From a virus, in the IMG/VR virus record IMGVR_UViG_3300009703_000023, positions 1 to 54,963 of that record: a stretch of DNA of 54,963 nucleotides; one strand, given 5' to 3'. Positions 7,720 to 14,353 of the stretch are shown one piece after another. The first letter of the stretch is position 1, and every line of letters begins with the position of its first letter. A program made the position numbers and the translations under genes. Below the pieces are notes generated by a model, which was not told where the DNA came from, did not search any database, and saw only the letters and a list, made by a program, of their open reading frames with translations.

Positions 7720-9060
7720 TTAGTTGTTCGGTTGATTCAGCTTGCTAAATATCATTAAGAGTTCTTCCATTCTCCCCAGCTTTCCATTCAGCCGCTCATA
7801 TACTGCTGGTTCCCAAGTATCGCTAGCTGCTATCTGGATTATTTCAGTCTTACTGGTTTGGCCTGCGCGATAGATACGTCTATTGAACTGCGTATAGTGC
7901 TCAGCGTTATACGTTGGTGACGACCAAATTATGGTTGTTGCTTTTGTAAGCGTAAGCCCATGACTGGCAGATTGCGGATGACAAAAGACAACCTTCAGCT
8001 GTCCAGCTTGCATACGTTCTACGACGTCTGCTCGTTTATGCGAGGGGGTAGTGCCATCGATGACGGCATACTTCATCTTCTTTTTCTCAGCTATGGCGAT
8101 CATATGGTCACGTTCGTGTCGCCAATTGAAAGCCACAAGAGAATGTTTCCGCTCATCGACTAGCTGCATGACGAGATCGTAGCGATCTGAGTGGATACCT
8201 TGCGCTTCACCGATGTCGTTATATACGGCTCCTGTGCAGATCTGTAAGAGTTTCTTGACCTTTGCCCCTGCGTGTATCGCGTTAATGGTGCCGGTTCCGG
8301 TGTAAAGAACGCTGTCTTCGGCAAGCATCTCGTACTGATCTTGTATCTTCTTAGGAAGAGCCACTTGTATCTGCCGGATAGTTTGCTCTGGCATGTCGAT
8401 ACACTCTTCTAGGGTGTATCGAATGTTTATGTCATGGAGCGCAGCTGCAACTGTCTCTTGAGCGTTCTTCTTATCCACCCATACATTGGCGAAGCCATTG
8501 AACTTAGGTGTACATACAGCTGACCGAAACGAATAGAACCTGTGACCTAGCCGTTCGCCATCGTCAATAATTAATGTCGGATGCCAAACGTCTAGTATTG
8601 TGTTTGAGTTTGGGGTTCCTGACATAGCAACGCGCTTTTCAAAACGCTGCGATATTTTCAGTGCTGCTTTAGAACGTTGGCTGTCTTTGTTTTTGTAGGC
8701 AGTGAACTCGTCGATGACTAATGTATCAAACTGGTCCAGCACTTCTTGGTTTTTGACTAACCACTTCACAGCGTCGTGGTTCGTTATGATCAGGTCAGCA
8801 GTACTTTCTTTGAATACCTTTGCTCTGTTCTTCGCGTAAGCAATTTCGTAGGTCAGGTGAGGACAGAACTTTTTGATGTCCACTCCCCAGCTAGCTTCAA
8901 GAATAGACAGGGGTGCAAGGACTAGGGTGCGAGAGTTTTCTTTTAGTGCATCCAGCACAGAACGAGTTTTACCCGTACCTGGGTCACTCGTTATAAGACA
9001 GCGTTCGTTCTTTCTTATGAACTCTGTCGTAGCTTCCTGATGCTGAAAAGCTGTCTGCAT
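7720..9060 (-). CDS. SNF2-type DNA helicase (446 aa)
   Basis: Superfamily 2 helicase. Walker A is GTGKT at residues 28-32, a DEAH-equivalent DEF at 117-119, motif III is SGTPNSN, and the C-terminal RecA domain carries QFNRRIYRAGQ as motif VI. The start at 9060 was chosen for its AGGAGG site; a 7-codon longer form lacks one. The protein probably remodels DNA at forks or recombination intermediates. A full promoter (TTGAAC, 17 bp, TAATAT) with the genome-wide palindrome lies immediately upstream at 9081-9109, so this gene starts its own transcription unit. Confidence 0.85.
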   Translation of the reverse strand: MQTAFQHQEATTEFIRKNERCLITSDPGTGKTRSVLDALKENSRTLVLAPLSILEASWGVDIKKFCPHLTYEIAYAKNRAKVFKESTADLIITNHDAVKWLVKNQEVLDQFDTLVIDEFTAYKNKDSQRSKAALKISQRFEKRVAMSGTPNSNTILDVWHPTLIIDDGERLGHRFYSFRSAVCTPKFNGFANVWVDKKNAQETVAAALHDINIRYTLEECIDMPEQTIRQIQVALPKKIQDQYEMLAEDSVLYTGTGTINAIHAGAKVKKLLQICTGAVYNDIGEAQGIHSDRYDLVMQLVDERKHSLVAFNWRHERDHMIAIAEKKKMKYAVIDGTTPSHKRADVVERMQAGQLKVVFCHPQSASHGLTLTKATTIIWSSPTYNAEHYTQFNRRIYRAGQTSKTEIIQIAASDTWEPAVYERLNGKLGRMEELLMIFSKLNQPNN

Positions 9061-9080
9061 AGCTCCTCCTGTGAGACACA

Positions 9081-9109
9081 ATATTAGCCCAGCTAATACT
9101 ACTGTTCAA
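9081..9109 (-). promoter_or_regulatory. Promoter with embedded ATTAG palindrome (site 1)
   Basis: Read on the minus strand: TTGAAC (9109-9104), a 17-bp spacer, then TAATAT (9086-9081). The 15-bp palindrome at 9083-9097 (ATTAGCTGGGCTAAT on the minus strand) occupies the spacer and -10. Transcription would begin ~14 bases before the helicase ribosome binding site. The -35 lies inside the end of the upstream gene. Confidence 0.75.
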
Positions 9110-9758
9110 TAAAAATTATCTGTTTTTGGCTAGCCCAACACAGGCTGCAGGTTCCACAGTTTTTAGTTTTGCCTGTTTGTTCCGGGCAGATAAGTGCGCC
9201 TGTCTTAGCTCTAACGATTTCCGCTTGGTCCACATTCTTCGCAACAGTAGTGCTGAACGTTGTGTTCTCGTCATCGCTGAATCTTACAGCGCACTTGTCA
9301 GAAACGTTGAGCTTGTTAACAGCCCTGCCTATTTCTGACTCAGAGCGATGGTGGGTATACCCCCACACCCTTAGAGCAGTATGAGTTTCTAGCCGGTCCT
9401 CCCAGAACTCAACATAAGCTTTGCTAAAAAAATCTCCAAGGACATGAAGACGTACAACGAATCCACTAGGGTGCTTATGCTCAAGCATGGTTAAGTTAAC
9501 GTCTAGCATCTTTAGGAACTTAGGGTCTGTATGGTCATACCTATTAGCAAAAGGCATGTTGTTTCCGTAACAGTTATCCCACTGTTCACAGTTAGACGGA
9601 CAAGACGCTCGTTCTTCGAGAGTGAGTGAGTAGATCGGAAGCCCTTTCCAAGCTCCTTTTTTAATAACCCCCTTAAGTTTCTTGTTGTTCCTCCCTGGCT
9701 TTAGCATCTCTGGGGTCGGAGTTTTGATTGTCTTCTTGAACTTCGTGTTGGTTAGCAT
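9099..9758 (-). CDS. Cysteine-rich 'gene product 88'-like protein (219 aa)
   Basis: There are two Cys clusters: CPSNCEQWDNC near residues 53-63, and CGTCSLC near the C-terminus. Between them is a conserved-looking GFVVRLHVLGDFFSKAYVEF core. I recall the same pattern in phage proteins annotated as gp88-like, of unknown biochemistry. The Cys layout suggests a metal or Fe-S centre. The ATG at 9758 overlaps the small upstream gene by 86 bases; a later ATG (~9707) would cut this to ~35. Its end carries the -35 of the helicase promoter. Confidence 0.6.
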   Translation of the reverse strand: MLTNTKFKKTIKTPTPEMLKPGRNNKKLKGVIKKGAWKGLPIYSLTLEERASCPSNCEQWDNCYGNNMPFANRYDHTDPKFLKMLDVNLTMLEHKHPSGFVVRLHVLGDFFSKAYVEFWEDRLETHTALRVWGYTHHRSESEIGRAVNKLNVSDKCAVRFSDDENTTFSTTVAKNVDQAEIVRAKTGALICPEQTGKTKNCGTCSLCWASQKQIIFIEQ

Positions 9759-9846
9759 GTAGCTCTTTTTCTCGGTTGTCCCGTAGTTGCTTGAGAGTAA
9801 GGATGACGTGTAGTGCGGCTAGAAGTTTCAATAGCAGATTAGTCAT
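9673..9846 (-). CDS. Small single-pass membrane protein with charged tail (57 aa)
   Basis: An N-terminal hydrophobic segment (residues ~4-18) is followed by ~40 very polar residues rich in Glu, Gln, Asn and Arg. The ATG overlaps the previous stop (ATGACTAA at 9846-9839), arguing for coupled translation with the two-helix gene upstream. The topology resembles an inner-membrane spanin or accessory subunit, but the gene lies in the early block rather than beside the lysozyme. Function unassigned. Confidence 0.45.
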   Translation of the reverse strand: MTNLLLKLLAALHVILTLKQLRDNREKELHANQHEVQEDNQNSDPRDAKAREEQQET

Positions 9847-10012
9847 CAAGATCTTTGTCACTTCTAAACAAGATCCAAAACCCGCCAATGACTACTGCAA
9901 TCGCTACAAGTATCCAGATGGCTGTAAAGACGTGGTAGGCAATGATTGCTGCTACAAGAAAAACGACAGATATCAAAAACCAAGCGCCAAATTCTTTTAA
10001 GCGTTGAAGCAT
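9839..10012 (-). CDS. Small two-helix membrane protein (57 aa)
   Basis: There are two predicted membrane helices (residues ~9-28 and ~31-50) and a short charged tail ending KDLDD. The start at 10012 was chosen because a GGAG site lies about 9 bases upstream, inside the last codons of the preceding gene. Holin-like topology is possible, but the clear holin is at 46048. It is coupled by an 8-base overlap to the next small membrane gene. Confidence 0.5.
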   Translation of the reverse strand: MLQRLKEFGAWFLISVVFLVAAIIAYHVFTAIWILVAIAVVIGGFWILFRSDKDLDD

Positions 10013-10017
10013 GGCTG

Positions 10018-10335
10018 CTATTTCTCCATAAGCCATACACGTAACCCGGAAACGTCGTTCTCAGTCCACATTCTGGTCACTATTTTATAGTGCGCCCTAG
10101 AAGTATCTTCATCTCGCCATCGAATAAAAGCGTTGTGTACGGCTGCACGTTTGTTTTGCCGTGCTCGATATATGGGATCTGAACGTTTGGTTTTCCGTGA
10201 GGATTTTGTGGCTTTTTCTGAAATAGGGGTAAAGAAAGAATCGCCAGGGTTCATATCGTCCCAATTGTTGTATATAGGACTGCGGTTTAGGTGTCTTGCT
10301 TTAGGTATGGGTATGTCTTTTTCTACCGTGAACAT
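10018..10335 (-). CDS. Conserved phage hypothetical protein (105 aa)
   Basis: The N-terminus reads MFTVEKDIPIP, followed by NPGDSFFTPI. I associate this opening with small proteins common in phage replication blocks. The C-terminal half is basic (RARQNKRAAVHNAF) and contains a WTE...RVW element. A GGAGG site precedes the ATG. Nucleic-acid binding is plausible from charge; nothing stronger can be said. Confidence 0.55.
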   Translation of the reverse strand: MFTVEKDIPIPKARHLNRSPIYNNWDDMNPGDSFFTPISEKATKSSRKTKRSDPIYRARQNKRAAVHNAFIRWRDEDTSRAHYKIVTRMWTENDVSGLRVWLMEK

Positions 10336-10612
10336 TTTTGTTCCTCCGTGATTTAGCTACCGATGCTTTATGAGCACGAGCTTCTTCGTTTTCATCACCA
10401 AACCAATGCTCGATGATGTGTTGTTTTAGGTTAGCGAGACTTAGCTCAGTGTCGTTGCTAAGTATTTTTATCTGGCTGGGGGTTACTACGTGGTTTGAGT
10501 AGTTATGCACTTCTTCTGATTTGAATATGAAGTGGTAGTTTTTCTCGTCGACAACACCGTAGTAAGTGATTTTGTCTCTACGTATCTTGGCTTTCATATT
10601 AGTTATAGCCAT
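10301..10612 (-). CDS. Hypothetical basic protein (103 aa)
   Basis: A soluble protein with a beta-rich first half (KITYYGVVDEKNYHFIF), a middle helical part and a His/Arg/Lys-rich tail. It overlaps the following gene by 35 bases. No strong ribosome binding site precedes ATG 10612; an internal ATG five codons later is an alternative. It is the first gene after the terminator and folded-RNA candidate at 10641-10778, so its expression may depend on read-through. Confidence 0.45.
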   Translation of the reverse strand: MAITNMKAKIRRDKITYYGVVDEKNYHFIFKSEEVHNYSNHVVTPSQIKILSNDTELSLANLKQHIIEHWFGDENEEARAHKASVAKSRRNKNVHGRKRHTHT

Positions 10613-10640
10613 TAGGCTTCAATAGTTAAGGGCTAGAGAT

Positions 10641-10694
10641 AAAAAAGCCCCCCACCTAGCCGTCCGTGGAGCGGAGAGAACTAGATGGAGGGCC
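10641..10694 (-). terminator. Rho-independent terminator / attenuator candidate
   Basis: On the minus strand, a GGCCCTCCATCTAG arm (10694-10681) pairs with CTAGGTGGGGGGC (10659-10647) through ~13 pairs including G-U wobbles. Six T follow (10646-10641). The loop of ~21 bases has its own CCG/CGG pairing potential. It would end or attenuate transcription coming from the RecB-like nuclease gene. Confidence 0.65.
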
Positions 10695-10778
10695 ACGTTG
10701 CTACGCAGGCCACGGGGGTAACCAGTTGACGTCTACATGCGGGAATGGGGAGTAGATGTCATATACATAGCAACAGTG
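10694..10778 (-). ncRNA. Structured RNA candidate upstream of the terminator
   Basis: The stretch has an outer stem GTTGCTA (10697-10703) / TAGCAAC (10768-10774), extended by CAC/GTG. Nested inside is a 9-bp hairpin GACGTCTAC (10728-10736) / GTAGATGTC (10752-10760) with one wobble pair. It lies directly before the terminator in the leftward transcript, in a 211-base gap with no gene. It may be an attenuator, riboswitch-like leader or processed small RNA. Pairing was judged by eye. Confidence 0.4.
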
Positions 10779-10823
10779 TTGAGTGGGGCCATAGGAGCCG
10801 ACCTTGTTGCTTAGGCAAGGCCG

Positions 10824-11573
10824 TTATAGAACCCCCCACTCACACTCGGGGTAGTCGCCTTTCTTGTAGCTGCACCAACGACAAGCTTCCTTACTTGGTG
10901 TCGGGGGGAAGTCTTCAGCTGTTGTCATGGCGACCGCTCTTTGGTGCCAACCCGGAACAAACGTCATGGCTTGCTCTCGAGTATAAGGTTTCTTCGTTGT
11001 CTCCCCTTTATCTATGTACCAAAACTCCGTTTGTACGTACTCGATATGCGGGTAACGGAAAAAAGTTCCAATTGCGTACAGCAGTCCTTGCTGTGAGTGA
11101 GCAATTTCGTTCCCCCACTTCTTTCCTGTTTTGTAGTCGATAACACGAGCAGACGTGTCGTCCTGTTGGACTAGCGCGTCTAGTTTTATCCTCGCCCAGG
11201 TGTCTTCACCCATCCAACCTACGGGTTTCCAATCCATGGAAAACCCCCATTCGCCTTCTAGTTCTACCTTGCCATCGACAAACAATGATCGTAGTTCGTC
11301 AAAGTCATCTTCGAACTTAGAAAGGGTCTTGGGAAATTCATCGAGTTTTCCAGCTACCCAATCTTCAGCTTCTTGGTGGATCTCGGATCCACGGTCGGCA
11401 GCTGGCGATGAGGGTTCTGAAATCCTCTTTACCCGTGATATGTAGGTTCTGTAGGGGCAGTCTTCAAAAACCTTCAGCGCGGAGTAAGACCACGCTCTAA
11501 CAAGACCAAGCTTGTCTGGTTTTTTTAGAACGTTCGCCCCATCTGGACGTTCTGTTTGTGTTAGCTGGACCAC
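10824..11573 (-). CDS. RecB/Cas4-like Fe-S nuclease (249 aa)
   Basis: PD-(D/E)XK nuclease of the PDDEXK_1 type. The N-terminal region has SALKVFEDCPYRTY (a Cys near residue 39). GSEIHQEAE is the motif I helix, and ARVIDYKTGK (around residues 143-152) gives the D...ExK-type core. C-terminal CRWC...C completes a likely four-Cys Fe-S site as in Cas4/AddB. It probably acts as an exonuclease in recombination or host DNA breakdown. The start is GTG with a GGAAG site; no in-frame ATG precedes the conserved region. Confidence 0.8.
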   Translation of the reverse strand: MVQLTQTERPDGANVLKKPDKLGLVRAWSYSALKVFEDCPYRTYISRVKRISEPSSPAADRGSEIHQEAEDWVAGKLDEFPKTLSKFEDDFDELRSLFVDGKVELEGEWGFSMDWKPVGWMGEDTWARIKLDALVQQDDTSARVIDYKTGKKWGNEIAHSQQGLLYAIGTFFRYPHIEYVQTEFWYIDKGETTKKPYTREQAMTFVPGWHQRAVAMTTAEDFPPTPSKEACRWCSYKKGDYPECEWGVL

Positions 11574-11597
11574 AGTTTCTTCCCAACTAGAAACCTC

Positions 11598-11612
11598 ATT
11601 AGCAGAGCTAAT
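11598..11612 (-). promoter_or_regulatory. ATTAG palindrome, operator candidate (site 2)
   Basis: A 15-bp palindrome (ATTAGCTCTGCTAAT on the minus strand) lies ~25 bases upstream of the GTG start of the RecB-like nuclease gene. No convincing -35 at 17 bp was found on either strand here, so a regulator site rather than a complete promoter is the safer call. Confidence 0.6.
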
Positions 11613-11625
11613 ATAGCATATCTTA

Positions 11626-14139
11626 TTACACAGTCGATATAAGACGTTGGTCGTCGTGCGTGAAGTAAGTATCTATTAGATGGGTCTGCTCGTTAGGTGT
11701 CAGTTGCCAGTCAACTACTACGCCTCGTATCGGATTGGCATCACGCCCTGCATTAAACGGTCGTTTACGTTCTGGGGATAAACCGTTTCTGCTCATCCGT
11801 TTAGTGAAGTCTTTGATTGAGTATCTTGGATTTTGCTCTGTCTGCACGTGATACACAGTTCTTAAATGCTCCATTGGAATAACTGCGTAATCGTTAGCTT
11901 GATCAGCAATCCACGCTTTTACTATGCGCTGCGCTGTATCTATGTCGCCGCTGTTGAGTACAGTAGTTGTATTAATGTCGAGAATGTCAGTGAAGAATGT
12001 GAGGTTGCCTACTTTGACGGCTTCACTAAATTCCTCAAAGACGGACATTGATACTGAGCGCATAACTCGTTTGGCAGAGTTATCCACAGGTGTAGTAGCC
12101 AGACGTCTGTCTACATTGAAGGCGGCGAGTACACCTGCTAAATGCCACAGCTCTTTTTCAATTTGATTCGAATCGATCTTGTCTGATATGTCGTCGAAGG
12201 TATCAAGCAGTTTGTTCTCTTGAGAAGGCGCTATGTTGTAGCGGCGATCTCCTGGTTCAATGCTTACTGCATCGGCGCGGTTAGTTAGAAAGATGAAGTT
12301 TGTATAGTTCGGTATCTCAAGCTGGTTTGACCGCATGGCTCGAATCGTAATAGTACGTTCTGTGATCTGAGTCTTTAGCTGGTCAGCCATCTTTCGTATG
12401 CCAGCTGATGCGCTAGCCATATGAAACTCATCTACTACAAGAAATAGTGCGTCTCGCATATACAGATTGAACTGTTCTTCCATATTACGTAGGTATCTCA
12501 TGGGCGCATGATGCAGTCCAAACAGTCCTCGTAGTATGCGGGTGTAGAAAATACCTTTACCTGTTCCTTGGACACCCGACAGAACCCAAGCTACACCTGT
12601 CTTCTGACGGTTTTGATATATGAAAGCTAGCCAGTTGATGAACCTTTCAAACTCTTCGTCACCGTTACCGAGCATGTGGTACATGATCTGGTAGCACAGC
12701 GGCGTCAGTTCTTTCAGGTACTTGGCGCTGCCAAACTCAATGTCTACAGATGGTTCTGTAGGATTAAGGGCGTACTTAGTCTTCCTGAAAGTGTTTATGT
12801 AGTAGGGGATCTTCTTTAGGTTAACTGCGGGGTCATCGCTTGCTGGGTCAAAAACCACGCGGCCATCGGGTATGAACTCAGGTAGCACTTTCCCGTGACT
12901 GTTGAGGAACCCTTCAACGTTCTGTTTGGTAATCGGTGTCAGAGGAAATTCATCTGAGAATTGATCAGTGTTCGGGTCAAACATTCCTGCATATATTGTG
13001 TCTGTATCGAAATCTCGCATGACCATTGCTGTTTCAGCCTTGCCGATTTCTTTGAGCTTTTCTTGGAACGTTTCTGGAATCGCAGCAAAGAACTCTGCGT
13101 CGGCTTTTTCGATTTCAAATATCGGTTCTCCTTTGAAGTTGAACATGTAGATGGGATTGTCTGCGTAGAAATAGTAAGCGCCTGAATCACCACCGTTCAC
13201 GTTGCAACGTACAAAGGGAAAGTTCCCGGTATCTACAAAAGATATGGACATCTTGTCTGGGTTGGTGAGTATCTCTACGGGTTCATTACCCAGCGAGGTC
13301 ATTTTGAGTTTGCTGTTTTTCTTTTTGAATCCGCGTTCTTCTCTTAAGCGGTCTTTGGCTTCTTGTCCTTTTTCAAAAGTCTTTTGCGGAGACAAGTTAC
13401 CAATCAGTTGACCTAGATCGAAAGTAGCGCGCTCTCGTTTTATAAGAACAATGCGCTCGTCGTCATCTTCAAAAGGATTTTGATTTGGATCGGAAAAGGT
13501 AGGGGGTGCTATGAAGATTATCTTTGAGTTGTCTGCGACAGATATGTCGAGAGGGTAGGTTAGCGACTGTCCGTTTACGCTTAGGTCCATCTGCTCGGAG
13601 AAGGTGTCCGACTCAAAGTTAGCGTCTTGAAGCCAGAGCTTTATGCTTTTAGGTGGCATGGGCACTTCCAGCAGCATAAAGATGTGCAAGGAAATGGCAT
13701 CTCCTTTTAAGCCTAGGCTAGATGAAGCTTGGGCTATGTAGGAAACGTCGTGCAGCTCTACTGGTAACTCATTCAGCACCTGCCTAGCCAGGAAGCTGAC
13801 GTCGTCTTTTTTGAGCTTGCGACTATAGTCGAGAGGTTTTGGCAGACGAACGCCATCTATGTCTAATACTAGAAGTGAGGAAAGAGTGGTCTTTCCTATG
13901 TGGCCTGCACGGCTTTCTTCTACTAGGGCTTTTTTCAAGTTGCCTTTTAACAGGCAATGGCCTTTAGCTCCGTAGGTTTGGATAAGTTGCTCAAGATCTT
14001 CTAATCCCGCTTGGTCGAGCGTTATATCTTCTTCGTGGGAATTTACAGCCTTGACTAAAGGGTAGGGCGTTACTGATTTTCCTGTATAGGATTTGGACAG
14101 AGGCAAACCATTAGTTGCCTCTAAGAAATGTAGCTTCAA
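11626..14139 (-). CDS. Primase-helicase, SF3/DUF5906-type (837 aa)
   Basis: The C-terminal half is a virus-type (superfamily 3 / D5-like) helicase. Walker A is SGVQGTGKG near residue 521, and Walker B is LVVDEF near 566, followed by FIFLTNRADA, a sensor-like strand. The N-terminal ~250 residues have an acidic LLVLDIDGV strand and ISLHIFMLLEV, compatible with a primase-polymerase domain. This is probably the replicative primase-helicase loading at the origin. The start is TTG at 14139, preceded by an AGGAG site. It sits just downstream of csrA and DNA polymerase in one leftward unit. Confidence 0.8.
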   Translation of the reverse strand: MKLHFLEATNGLPLSKSYTGKSVTPYPLVKAVNSHEEDITLDQAGLEDLEQLIQTYGAKGHCLLKGNLKKALVEESRAGHIGKTTLSSLLVLDIDGVRLPKPLDYSRKLKKDDVSFLARQVLNELPVELHDVSYIAQASSSLGLKGDAISLHIFMLLEVPMPPKSIKLWLQDANFESDTFSEQMDLSVNGQSLTYPLDISVADNSKIIFIAPPTFSDPNQNPFEDDDERIVLIKRERATFDLGQLIGNLSPQKTFEKGQEAKDRLREERGFKKKNSKLKMTSLGNEPVEILTNPDKMSISFVDTGNFPFVRCNVNGGDSGAYYFYADNPIYMFNFKGEPIFEIEKADAEFFAAIPETFQEKLKEIGKAETAMVMRDFDTDTIYAGMFDPNTDQFSDEFPLTPITKQNVEGFLNSHGKVLPEFIPDGRVVFDPASDDPAVNLKKIPYYINTFRKTKYALNPTEPSVDIEFGSAKYLKELTPLCYQIMYHMLGNGDEEFERFINWLAFIYQNRQKTGVAWVLSGVQGTGKGIFYTRILRGLFGLHHAPMRYLRNMEEQFNLYMRDALFLVVDEFHMASASAGIRKMADQLKTQITERTITIRAMRSNQLEIPNYTNFIFLTNRADAVSIEPGDRRYNIAPSQENKLLDTFDDISDKIDSNQIEKELWHLAGVLAAFNVDRRLATTPVDNSAKRVMRSVSMSVFEEFSEAVKVGNLTFFTDILDINTTTVLNSGDIDTAQRIVKAWIADQANDYAVIPMEHLRTVYHVQTEQNPRYSIKDFTKRMSRNGLSPERKRPFNAGRDANPIRGVVVDWQLTPNEQTHLIDTYFTHDDQRLISTV

Positions 14140-14169
14140 TGATGCGCTCCTGGCTACTCTGCCCGGTCT

Positions 14170-14352
14170 CTATTTTTGCTTTTTGCCGTCAGAGAGTTCT
14201 TTTCTGAGAATTTTTACTTCTTTATCGGCTTCAAAAGTAAGACGGACTTGTTGCCCTTCTACTCGGCTTACTTTTACAGACGCCACTACCTCATCACCTT
14301 TAGAGATGATTATGGTTTCCCCTACTTTTCTGGTTAGAACAAGTCGTGGCAT
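14170..14352 (-). CDS. csrA: CsrA/RsmA-family RNA-binding regulator (60 aa)
   Basis: The length and sequence match CsrA: LVLTRKVGETIII at the N-terminus, GQQVRLTFEADKEV in the middle, ILRKEL at the end. Arg8 and Arg50 correspond to the RNA-contact positions of bacterial CsrA, so binding is probably intact. Bacterial CsrA dimers bind GGA-containing leaders and usually block ribosome binding. The start is one base after the polymerase stop (TGACATG), giving coupled expression. A longer in-frame ORF is ignored because it runs into the polymerase gene. It may retarget host mRNAs or time phage genes; that is inference. Confidence 0.9.
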   Translation of the reverse strand: MPRLVLTRKVGETIIISKGDEVVASVKVSRVEGQQVRLTFEADKEVKILRKELSDGKKQK

Positions 14353-14353
14353 G

